A DNA stretch of 5,046 bases from Betaproteobacteria bacterium (GTDB lineage: Bacteria; Pseudomonadota; Gammaproteobacteria; Burkholderiales; Sulfuriferulaceae): the NCBI GenBank assembly GCA_003455595.1, contig DMQT01000281.1:3729-8774 (forward strand). The letters are read 5' to 3'. A program made the position numbers and the translations under genes. The notes beneath the pieces were generated by a model. It was not told where the DNA came from, searched no databases, and worked only from the letters and a program-made list of their open reading frames with translations. Shown piece by piece: positions 1-5,046 of the stretch (position 1 is its first letter; every line of letters begins with the position of its first letter).

Positions 1-39
1 GTCGTCGCTTTAAAAAGAGAACTGGCCAGTATCAAATAA
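1..39 (+). CDS. C-terminal end of an upstream gene (partial, unidentified)
   Basis: An open frame enters from the left edge and reads VVALKRELASIK before a TAA stop at 37-39. The short stretch has the charged, heptad-like look of a helical C-terminus. In related bacteria a small protein gene often sits between glnA and ntrB, which would fit, but twelve residues are too few to identify a family. It could also be a chance open frame, since nothing else supports it here. Confidence 0.35.
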   Translation, partial: VVALKRELASIK

Positions 40-58
40 CATGCGCAGTATCAAGATG

Positions 59-74
59 TGGCGTGGTTATTGCT
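59..74 (+). promoter_or_regulatory. Candidate sigma-54 (RpoN) promoter for ntrBC
   Basis: The sequence TGGCGTGGTTATTGCT matches the -24/-12 consensus TGGCACG-N4-TTGCW except at two positions (A to G and C to T), with the essential GG at 60-61 and GC at 72-73 separated by exactly 10 bases. The predicted start of transcription is near base 85, giving a leader of about 62 bases before ntrB. Sigma-54 control would make ntrBC a target of its own product NtrC. No clear NtrC enhancer site (TGCACC-type dyad) is visible in the 58 bases upstream; it could lie to the left of the window. Confidence 0.55.
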
Positions 75-126
75 TTTTAAGCGGGATGCGTAAACAACTC
101 AGCTATCCGCTTTCTCAACAAAATAC

Positions 127-142
127 TGCCTCAGCGGAGGCA
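127..142 (+). promoter_or_regulatory. Hairpin enclosing the ntrB ribosome binding site
   Basis: TGCCTC-AGCG-GAGGCA forms a perfect 6-bp stem with a 4-base loop. The Shine-Dalgarno GGAGG (136-140), 6 bases before the ntrB ATG at 147, lies almost wholly in the 3' arm, so folding would hide it from the ribosome. The pairing is seen directly; a regulatory role is inference. It is not followed by a T-run, so it is not a normal intrinsic terminator. Confidence 0.4.
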
Positions 143-146
143 TTTC

Positions 147-1217
147 ATGCTTAATCACCTGTTAGGGTTGGAACTGTTGGCCACCGCAGTGCTTGTGCTT
201 GATCGCGCACGCGTACTGCTCTATATCAACCCGGCAGCCGAGAACATGCTGGGCTTGAGTAGCAGCCAGGCAGCAGGCATGACGCTCGATTCAATATTTG
301 TGCATGCGGCCCCGCTACATGCGGCCCTGAATTACGCGGTTACCCACAATGCCAGCTTTACCGAGCATGAACTCAGTCTGGAAACATCAAGTAAACGGGT
401 ACAGGTAAGCGGCACCGTTTCCCCGCTCGACAGTCATGACATGGGCTACATTGTAGAATTTCATGCAATGGATCAACAGCTTAAAATCGCACGCGATGAA
501 CGTATGTTGCTCCAGCAACAAGCCAACCGCGAATTGATCCGTAATCTGGCACATGAAATCAAAAACCCGCTCGGTGGCATACGCGGCGCTGCGCAATTAC
601 TTGAACATGAACTGCCCAAGGAAACCCGCGAATACACGCAGGTCATCATCCATGAATCGGATCGACTGCAATCCTTGATGGACCGATTGCTGACCCCGCA
701 TCGGCTGCCCCAAATTAGTGCGGTGAACATTGTCGAAGTGCTGGAGCGCGTACGCAGCCTGGTATTGGCTGAAACCCCGCACGGATTGCTGATACGACGT
801 GACTATGACACCAGTATTCCGGAGATAACCGGCGATCGCGAACAACTTATCCAGGCCACGCTCAATATCGTACGCAATGCCGTACAAGCGTTGCAGGGCA
901 AGGGCGAGATCACATTACGGACTCGAATTGCGCGTCAGGTCACCCTTACAATGAAACGCTATCCGCTTGCGGTCGAAATTCAGATTATCGATAACGGCCC
1001 GGGTATTCCTGACTCGGTGCGAGAACGAATTTTTTACCCACTGGTTTCTGCACGCGAAGGGGGGAGCGGGCTGGGACTGACACTGGCGCAAACTTTCGTG
1101 CATCAGCATCATGGCACCATCGAAGTGGACAGCCGACCTGGGCGCACCTGTTTCAGTCTGCTGTTACCGTTAACCCACCCTGACAACAAGACGCATACAC
1201 ACGACAAAAAATCATGA
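147..1217 (+). CDS. ntrB: Nitrogen regulation sensor histidine kinase NtrB (NRII)
   Basis: This is the cytoplasmic kinase/phosphatase that, under control of PII protein, phosphorylates NtrC when nitrogen is short. Its 356 residues are close to the usual NtrB length. An N-terminal PAS-like domain covers about residues 5-115, with no membrane segment. The dimerisation/phosphoacceptor helix carries the H-box NLAHEIKNPLGG, with H136 as the phosphorylated histidine. The ATPase domain follows: N-box with N240 and N244, G1 box DNGPGIP (282-288), an F-box-like RIFYPLVS (294-301) and G2 box GSGLGL (306-311). The H-box and following GIRGAAQLL are NtrB signatures. The ATG at 147 has a strong GGAGG 6 bases upstream. 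The stop overlaps the ntrC start (ATGA), indicating a coupled operon. All catalytic motifs are intact. Confidence 0.96.
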   Translation: MLNHLLGLELLATAVLVLDRARVLLYINPAAENMLGLSSSQAAGMTLDSIFVHAAPLHAALNYAVTHNASFTEHELSLETSSKRVQVSGTVSPLDSHDMGYIVEFHAMDQQLKIARDERMLLQQQANRELIRNLAHEIKNPLGGIRGAAQLLEHELPKETREYTQVIIHESDRLQSLMDRLLTPHRLPQISAVNIVEVLERVRSLVLAETPHGLLIRRDYDTSIPEITGDREQLIQATLNIVRNAVQALQGKGEITLRTRIARQVTLTMKRYPLAVEIQIIDNGPGIPDSVRERIFYPLVSAREGGSGLGLTLAQTFVHQHHGTIEVDSRPGRTCFSLLLPLTHPDNKTHTHDKKS

Positions 1218-2620
1218 AACCAGTTTGGATTATTGACGACGACCGCTCCATCCGCTGGGTATTTGAAAAAGCGCTACAGCGCGAAAACATACCCTTTCTC
1301 AGCTTTCCGTCAGTACAGGAAGTCGAAGCCGCACTGGAAAAAGACACGCCCCAGGTAGTGGTCAGCGATATCCGCATGCCAGGCGGATCGGGCCTGGATT
1401 TATTACAACAACTGAAAAAACGTTTTCCTCGCTTGCCGGTCATTATCATGACTGCGTATTCAGATCTGGAATCTGCCGTCGCTGCATTTCAAGGTGGAGC
1501 ATTTGAATACCTGCCCAAGCCGTTTGATGTAGAACACGCCATTGAGCTGATTCGTCGTGCGTTGGATGAAAGCATGCGCGTGGATGAAGCGGCGCTGCCG
1601 AGCGAAGCGGTGCCAGAAATACTGGGCCAGGCACCGGCTATGCAGGAAGTGTTTCGCGCCATCGGACGCTTGAGCCAATCACATACCACGGTGTTGATTA
1701 CCGGCGAATCGGGTAGCGGCAAAGAACTGGTGGCATCAGCCCTGCATCGGCACAGTCCGCGCGCGGCTAAGCCTTTCATTGCACTGAATACCGCGGCCAT
1801 TCCAAAAGACCTGCTCGAGTCTGAACTATTCGGGCATGAGCGCGGCGCATTCACCGGCGCACAGGCGCAGCGGCGCGGGCGGTTTGAACAGGCGGATGGC
1901 GGCACACTGTTTCTGGATGAAATTGGCGACATGCCCGCGGAACTGCAAACCCGGCTGTTGCGCGTACTCGCGGATGGCCAGTTTTATCGGGTGGGCGGTC
2001 ATCAGCCGATCAAAGTGAACGTGCGGGTCATCGCCGCCACCCATCAAGACCTCGAAACTCGCGTCAAGGAAGGCCTGTTCCGTGAAGATCTTTACCATCG
2101 TCTCAACGTGATCCGCTTGCGCTTGCCAGCACTGCGTGAGCGGCGTGAGGACATTCCCCTGCTGGCGCGGCATTTTTTACAAACCAGCGCACGCGAGCAA
2201 GGTGTTGAGCCAAAAAAACTGTCCGATGCCGCGCTTAAATACCTCAGCCAATTGCCCTGGGGCGGCAACGTGCGACAACTGCAAAACGTCTGCCACTGGC
2301 TGACGGTAATGGCACCGGGACAAAATATCGACAGTGCCGACTTACCCCCGGAACTGCTCAGTGCCGAGATGGCTGTCATGCCGGGCGACAACTGGACGCG
2401 GTTACTGGCGCGAGAAGCTGATGCAGCGCTGGTGCGTGGCGAGATCGGGATTATCGACGGGCTGACGCAGGAATTCGAAAAAACCCTGATTTCCGTGGCA
2501 CTCAAACACACTGGCGGACGGCGTATCGAAGCGGCAAATTTGCTCGGCCTGGGGCGCAATACGCTGACGCGCAAAATTCAGGAACTGGGACTGGAAACCA
2601 AAGAGTCGCCTGCGGAATAA
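1214..2620 (+). CDS. ntrC: Nitrogen regulation response regulator NtrC (NRI), sigma-54 activator
   Basis: NtrC is the enhancer-binding activator that, once phosphorylated by NtrB, drives sigma-54 promoters of nitrogen-assimilation genes. Its 468 residues match the family length. The receiver domain (1-120) has the acidic pocket D8-D10, phosphoacceptor D52 in SDIRMPG, T80 and K102. The AAA+ domain (about 137-380) has Walker A GESGSGKE (164-171), the sigma-54 contact loop GAFTGA (211-216), Walker B TLFLDE with D235 and E236, and the sensor-II motif containing R354. A Fis-type helix-turn-helix lies at about 435-460. No good Shine-Dalgarno precedes the ATG; the ATGA overlap with ntrB implies translational coupling. 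One small oddity is WGGNVRQLQN at 349-358, where the family usually has WPGNVRxLEN. Confidence 0.97.
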   Translation: MKPVWIIDDDRSIRWVFEKALQRENIPFLSFPSVQEVEAALEKDTPQVVVSDIRMPGGSGLDLLQQLKKRFPRLPVIIMTAYSDLESAVAAFQGGAFEYLPKPFDVEHAIELIRRALDESMRVDEAALPSEAVPEILGQAPAMQEVFRAIGRLSQSHTTVLITGESGSGKELVASALHRHSPRAAKPFIALNTAAIPKDLLESELFGHERGAFTGAQAQRRGRFEQADGGTLFLDEIGDMPAELQTRLLRVLADGQFYRVGGHQPIKVNVRVIAATHQDLETRVKEGLFREDLYHRLNVIRLRLPALRERREDIPLLARHFLQTSAREQGVEPKKLSDAALKYLSQLPWGGNVRQLQNVCHWLTVMAPGQNIDSADLPPELLSAEMAVMPGDNWTRLLAREADAALVRGEIGIIDGLTQEFEKTLISVALKHTGGRRIEAANLLGLGRNTLTRKIQELGLETKESPAE

Positions 2621-2625
2621 GTGCG

Positions 2626-3303
2626 TCAGGAAATGCGCGTGAACGCGTCAGGCTTGAGCACCACAATGGTTTCAGCGTTGACCTGAATCACACCCTGGTC
2701 ACGCAGTCGGGACAGAATGCGGGAAAGCGTCTCCGGCGTGATTCCCAGCAGCGAAGCAATGGTTTGTTTGGATGCGGGAAGACGCACCATACGGGTACCA
2801 GATATTTTTTGTGCGGGTTGGGCAAGCAGGTATTGGACAAAACGCTGTTCTCCGGTTTGCAAGGTAAGGCGATCAATTTCCGTGACCAGGCTATGTACGC
2901 GTCGACTCATGTCAGCCAACAGCGCCAGGCATAAATCAGCGTTACTGCGCAACAATCCCAGAAAAAAATCTGCATCAAAGGCAATCAATCGGGTGGGTTC
3001 CAGCGCCGCGGCGTGGACGGCATAGCGTCCGCCCATGAACATTACCGCTTCGGCAAACAGATGTTCGCGCCCGACCAGTTCCAATACGTGCTCCTGCCCT
3101 TCTTCCGCAAGCAGATACAGCTTCATTGTGCCGGTCTTGACCAGAAAAAACCACTTCCCCGGATCATTTTTTGCGAACAGTGTTTCGCCCGCATCCAGCT
3201 CGCGCCAGCACGCACGCGCCGCGATTTGTGCCAGCAGCGCCCGATCCAGATCGCGGAACAGGTAAGCAAGACGGAAATCCTTGATATCGGGTATGGTAGA
3301 CAT
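2626..3303 (-). CDS. dnr: DNR-type Crp/Fnr family transcriptional regulator
   Basis: This 225-residue protein has a cyclic-nucleotide-fold sensor domain (about 10-130), a long dimerisation helix (about 125-150) and a C-terminal winged helix-turn-helix (about 170-220). The recognition helix reads PETLSRILSRL, with E191, S194 and R195 in the spacing by which FNR-type proteins read TTGAT half-sites. FAEAVMFM (83-90) closely resembles the FAEAMMFM of Pseudomonas DNR as I recall it. There are only two cysteines (C32, C125), so the FNR 4Fe-4S cluster is absent; nitric oxide sensing through heme, as in DNR, is the likely alternative but is inferred. The ATG at 3303 has no Shine-Dalgarno, and no better in-frame start is seen. 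It is divergent from the operon it probably controls and converges on ntrC with a 5-base gap. A dissimilatory FNR-like regulator without a cluster is the other possibility. Confidence 0.88.
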   Translation of the reverse strand: MSTIPDIKDFRLAYLFRDLDRALLAQIAARACWRELDAGETLFAKNDPGKWFFLVKTGTMKLYLLAEEGQEHVLELVGREHLFAEAVMFMGGRYAVHAAALEPTRLIAFDADFFLGLLRSNADLCLALLADMSRRVHSLVTEIDRLTLQTGEQRFVQYLLAQPAQKISGTRMVRLPASKQTIASLLGITPETLSRILSRLRDQGVIQVNAETIVVLKPDAFTRIS

Positions 3304-3309
3304 GGTTGT

Positions 3310-3323
3310 TTGATTTAGATCAA
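3310..3323. promoter_or_regulatory. Perfect FNR/DNR binding box
   Basis: TTGATTTAGATCAA is an exact TTGAT-N4-ATCAA palindrome, the consensus site for FNR, ANR and DNR proteins. It sits between the divergent dnr gene and the membrane-protein operon, centred at 3316.5. With a -10 element near 3344-3351 the box would be at about -40 to -41.5 for the plus-strand operon, the classic class II activation position. For dnr the box ends only 6 bases before the start codon, so occupancy should hinder its transcription. The recognition helix of the adjacent regulator has the residues expected for this site. Confidence 0.85.
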
Positions 3324-3343
3324 GGTGGCAACAAGCCAGACCA

Positions 3344-3349
3344 GATAAG
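3344..3349 (+). promoter_or_regulatory. Candidate -10 element of the divergent operon
   Basis: GATAAG matches TATAAT at four of six positions; the overlapping TAAGCT (3346-3351) is the alternative. Either places the transcription start at about 3356-3358 and the FNR/DNR box at about -40 to -41.5. There is no good -35 hexamer, as expected for an activator-dependent promoter. The assignment leans mainly on its spacing from the box. Confidence 0.4.
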
Positions 3350-3380
3350 CTTGGGCCACAGATGTTACCGGAGTTCCCTC

Positions 3381-3776
3381 ATGCATAAGCGTAATCGCTG
3401 GTTTGTGACCATTTCTCTCATTTATGGCCTGCTTGGCGGCCTGGTTGCGCTCACCCAGCTTATCGTCCCGGGACTGATCCCCGGCAACGTGGCGCGCATG
3501 CACGGCCACATCATGCTGCTCGGCTTCATATTGATGATGATCTACGGTGTGGCCTTGCATGTACTGCCGCGTTTCTCCGGCAATGCGCTGTATTCGGAAC
3601 GCATGGCGAACTGGCAGCTGTATCTCGCCAATGCCGGATTGCCGCTCATGATAGTCGGTTGGCTGGGCATGCTCAATTGGCTGGTGCTGGCGGGTGGCGC
3701 GATTGCCTATTCCGCCATCGTGCTTTTCAGCGTCAATATGCTGCTCACCGTTAAACCCAACGGCCCCTGGAGGTAA
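3381..3776 (+). CDS. Four-helix membrane protein, heme-copper oxidase subunit I / NnrS-like
   Basis: This 131-residue protein has four predicted membrane helices (about 8-28, 43-63, 78-98, 100-122) and a basic N-terminus MHKRNR that should face the cytoplasm. The diagnostic stretch is MHGHIMLLGFILMMIYG followed by HVLPRFSGN, with H41, H43 and H60. It resembles helix segments of short oxidase-subunit-I-like proteins and the H..M.FG...P..TG pattern of NnrS, a heme-copper protein tied to nitric oxide metabolism. This is motif resemblance only, and it is far smaller than either full-length family. The ATG at 3381 is chosen because GGAG (3370-3373) precedes it by 7 bases; a longer frame from ATG 3306 would run through the regulator box. 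The stop is 3 bases before the next gene. Function unproven; metal or heme binding by the histidines is inferred. Confidence 0.85.
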   Translation: MHKRNRWFVTISLIYGLLGGLVALTQLIVPGLIPGNVARMHGHIMLLGFILMMIYGVALHVLPRFSGNALYSERMANWQLYLANAGLPLMIVGWLGMLNWLVLAGGAIAYSAIVLFSVNMLLTVKPNGPWR

Positions 3777-3779
3777 ATC

Positions 3780-4226
3780 ATGTCCGAACACCGCGGCTGC
3801 GAACTGCCGGAAGACCTCTACTACGATCTGGACTATGTATGGGTGCGGCCGGAAGAAGACGGCACCTATACCATCGGGCTGACCGACCCGTCGCAGACCA
3901 TGTCGGGCAAAGTGCAGTATGTATGGATCAAAGAGGTCGGTACCCATCGCGAATGGAAAAAACCCTTGGCACGGATCGAGTCTGGCAAATGGGCGGGCGG
4001 CATTCCGGCGCCTTTCCCCGGCGTGATCGTGGCGCGTAACGAGACGGTACTGGCCAGCCCCAACCTGATCAACATCGATCCTTACCGCGACGCGTGGCTG
4101 GTGCGCATGAAACCCGACGACCCGACCACGGCGCTGACCCATCTCACCACCGGTAACGCCGCACAGGAAGCGCTCAAGGCGTGGATAGAGCGTTATGACG
4201 TGCAGTGCATGCGCTGCCAGGATTAG
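3780..4226 (+). CDS. GcvH-like lipoyl-carrier protein with C-terminal CxxC
   Basis: The 148-residue soluble protein follows the glycine cleavage H-protein fold: YVWVRPEEDGTYTIGLTD near the N-terminus, then ARIESGKWAGG with K70 in the position of the lipoylated lysine, and PNLINIDPYRDAWLVRM (94-110), matching the H-protein NEDPYGxGWL region. It is longer than usual H-proteins (about 125-130 residues) and ends in VQCMRCQD, with C143 and C146 forming a CxxC not found in ordinary GcvH. No gcvT or gcvP is present, so a role in glycine cleavage is doubtful. ESGKW instead of ESVKA recalls, from memory, lipoate-binding proteins of the sulfur-oxidising sHdr pathway, but no hdr genes are here. GGAGG at 3769-3773 lies 6 bases before the ATG and overlaps the end of the previous gene. 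I infer a redox or acyl-carrying partner of the operon's thioredoxin domain. Confidence 0.88.
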   Translation: MSEHRGCELPEDLYYDLDYVWVRPEEDGTYTIGLTDPSQTMSGKVQYVWIKEVGTHREWKKPLARIESGKWAGGIPAPFPGVIVARNETVLASPNLINIDPYRDAWLVRMKPDDPTTALTHLTTGNAAQEALKAWIERYDVQCMRCQD

Positions 4227-4234
4227 GAGCTGAC

Positions 4235-4945
4235 ATGAAAGTGGAATTACTGGTTTCGGAGTGGTGTGCTTCCTGCCATCAGTCAGAAAAAATCTGGCGC
4301 GAGGTGGCCGAGGAAAAGGACATCGAATTCTCTGTGCTCGATATGGGCCAGCCCGAGGGGCGCGCCCTGGTGAGCCGGTTGCGCCTGAAGACCATCCCGG
4401 CGGTGGTGATCGACGGCGAATTGAAGGGCATCGGTGTACAAACCTTTGCCGAAGCGCGTGCCTGGGTGGCTGCCGCACCCGCCAAGCAGAAAACCGACAT
4501 GCAGCATGCCGGCCTCACGCTGTCGCTGGATAATCGCTTGTTCATGCTGGGTGCCATGGTCTATCTGATGTTGGGTGGGCTGGGGCTGGTCATTAACGGT
4601 GCGCTGCTGTCGGACGGCCCGGCACGCCCGGTGGCGCTGCATCTCGTCACGGTGGGCTTCATGCTGATGCTGATCTATGGACTGGCTGCGCACATGCTGC
4701 CGCGTTTTACCGGCAATCCCATCCTCATGGGGGTGTGGCCGTGGATACAGATGGGTCTGGTGCATGCCGGGCTGCTGGCTTACAGCGCCGGTTTCCTGGC
4801 GGGGATGTATCCCGTGGTAATTGCCGGCGGCGCGCTGATCTGGCTGTCGCTGCTGGTGTTTACCGTGCGCATCTGGCCGGTGTTATGGCCCAAGCCGCGC
4901 AACAACGGCCTAGTCATCCCGCTGCATATTCAACCGGGGGAGTAG
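4235..4945 (+). CDS. Thioredoxin-like domain fused to a four-helix HCO/NnrS-like membrane module
   Basis: Residues 1-80 form a small thioredoxin/glutaredoxin-like domain: a beta strand, the active site WCASC (C11, C14), and a TIPAVVIDG stretch with the cis-proline P55. There is no signal peptide, so this domain should sit in the cytoplasm. After a linker come four membrane helices (about 101-121, 134-154, 171-190, 192-213) and a basic C-terminal tail. Helix 2 and the loop after it (H136, GFMLMLIYG, H153, MLPRFTGN) repeat the pattern of the 131-residue protein two genes upstream, with the same 17-residue spacing between histidines, so the membrane parts are paralogues. The start at 4235 is preferred because AGGAG (4225-4229) precedes it by 5 bases; an earlier ATG at 4205 lies inside the previous gene with no such site. 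A membrane-anchored thiol-disulfide oxidoreductase is inferred; total length is 236 residues. Confidence 0.88.
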   Translation: MKVELLVSEWCASCHQSEKIWREVAEEKDIEFSVLDMGQPEGRALVSRLRLKTIPAVVIDGELKGIGVQTFAEARAWVAAAPAKQKTDMQHAGLTLSLDNRLFMLGAMVYLMLGGLGLVINGALLSDGPARPVALHLVTVGFMLMLIYGLAAHMLPRFTGNPILMGVWPWIQMGLVHAGLLAYSAGFLAGMYPVVIAGGALIWLSLLVFTVRIWPVLWPKPRNNGLVIPLHIQPGE

Positions 4946-4952
4946 CCAGGTC

Positions 4953-5046
4953 ATGCAGCTTATGCCCAAACCAGCGCCAGGATTCGATGATCCGCTAGGC
5001 CTGCTGCGCGCGTGCCATGAACGCATCCTCGGCCATTGCGATACGC
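4953..5046 (+). CDS. Hemerythrin-like (HHE) protein, 5' part only
   Basis: The first 31 codons are present and the gene runs off the right edge. The reading MPKPAPGFDDPLGLLRACHE followed by RILGHCDT resembles the start of hemerythrin-domain proteins, in which the first di-iron ligand histidine lies in an LxxCHExI segment. Such proteins bind oxygen or nitric oxide, or repair iron-sulfur clusters. The start could be the ATG at 4953 (GGGGGAG at 4936-4942, 10 bases upstream) or the in-frame ATG at 4962. The gap to the previous gene is 7 bases, so it belongs to the same operon. Family assignment rests on a short N-terminal match and the context; the remaining ligands are outside the window. Confidence 0.65.
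   Translation, partial: MQLMPKPAPGFDDPLGLLRACHERILGHCDT

Noticed and set aside
79..112. Inverted repeat AAGCGG / CCGCTT upstream of ntrB as a terminator
   Set aside because: The loop is 22 bases, there is no T-run after it, and the left arm straddles the predicted transcription start near base 85.
2636..2647. Short palindrome CGCGT-GA-ACGCG near the ntrC/dnr junction as a bidirectional terminator
   Set aside because: The two-base loop is too tight, no T-run follows on either strand, and it lies in the dnr coding sequence.
3306..3380. Upstream extension of the first membrane protein from the ATG at 3306
   Set aside because: It has no ribosome binding site, runs through the FNR/DNR box and probable promoter, and adds 25 residues unlike a membrane protein; ATG 3381 has GGAG at proper spacing.
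4205..4234. Upstream ATG for the thioredoxin-fusion protein
   Set aside because: It lies inside the lipoyl-protein gene without a Shine-Dalgarno and adds residues before the first beta strand; ATG 4235 is preceded by AGGAG.
3315..4478. A 387-codon open frame on the minus strand opposite the membrane-protein operon
   Set aside because: It lies antisense to three well-supported genes with family motifs and ribosome binding sites. Its translation is rich in Arg, His, Gln and Pro with no recognisable domain, typical of an antisense shadow of GC-rich coding DNA.
4283..4765. A 160-codon minus-strand open frame opposite the thioredoxin-fusion gene
   Set aside because: It has biased His/Gln/Arg composition, no motif, and full overlap with a convincing plus-strand gene.
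1..5046. CRISPR arrays, tRNA or rRNA genes, insertion sequences
   Set aside because: No regularly spaced repeats, no tRNA-like cloverleaf, no rRNA-like stretch and no transposase or terminal inverted repeats were seen; nearly all the window is protein-coding.

Overview
The window reads as chromosomal DNA of a gram-negative proteobacterium, most likely a betaproteobacterium with nitrogen-oxide or sulfur chemistry (a Nitrosomonadales or Thiobacillus-like lineage would fit). This rests on the NtrB/NtrC pair, a DNR-type Crp/Fnr regulator with a matching TTGAT-N4-ATCAA box, and tightly packed genes with good Shine-Dalgarno sites. The assignment is inference from family resemblance; no database was searched.

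Layout. Bases 1-39 look like the last codons of an upstream gene. Bases 40-146 are a regulatory stretch with a GG-N10-GC sigma-54 promoter candidate and a small hairpin that encloses the ribosome binding site of the next gene. Bases 147-2620 hold ntrB and ntrC, translationally coupled by an ATGA overlap. Five bases further on, and convergent, is a DNR/FNR-like regulator (2626-3303, minus). A 77-base divergent intergenic region carries a perfect FNR/DNR palindrome (3310-3323). From it starts a compact plus-strand operon: a 131-residue four-helix membrane protein (3381-3776), a GcvH-like lipoyl-carrier protein (3780-4226), a thioredoxin-like domain fused to a second four-helix membrane module (4235-4945), and the start of a hemerythrin-like protein (from 4953, cut by the window end). 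Gaps inside the operon are 3, 8 and 7 bases.

How the genes work together. NtrB/NtrC is the standard nitrogen-status two-component system acting with sigma-54. The right half is the unusual part. A regulator of the nitric-oxide-sensing DNR type appears to control an operon combining two related HCO/NnrS-like membrane modules, a lipoyl protein with an extra C-terminal CxxC, a cytoplasmic CxxC thioredoxin-like domain tethered to the membrane, and a probable di-iron protein. None of the other glycine-cleavage genes is in the window. I infer a thiol-disulfide/lipoyl redox relay linked to the membrane and induced by low oxygen or nitric oxide; the reaction itself cannot be read from the sequence.
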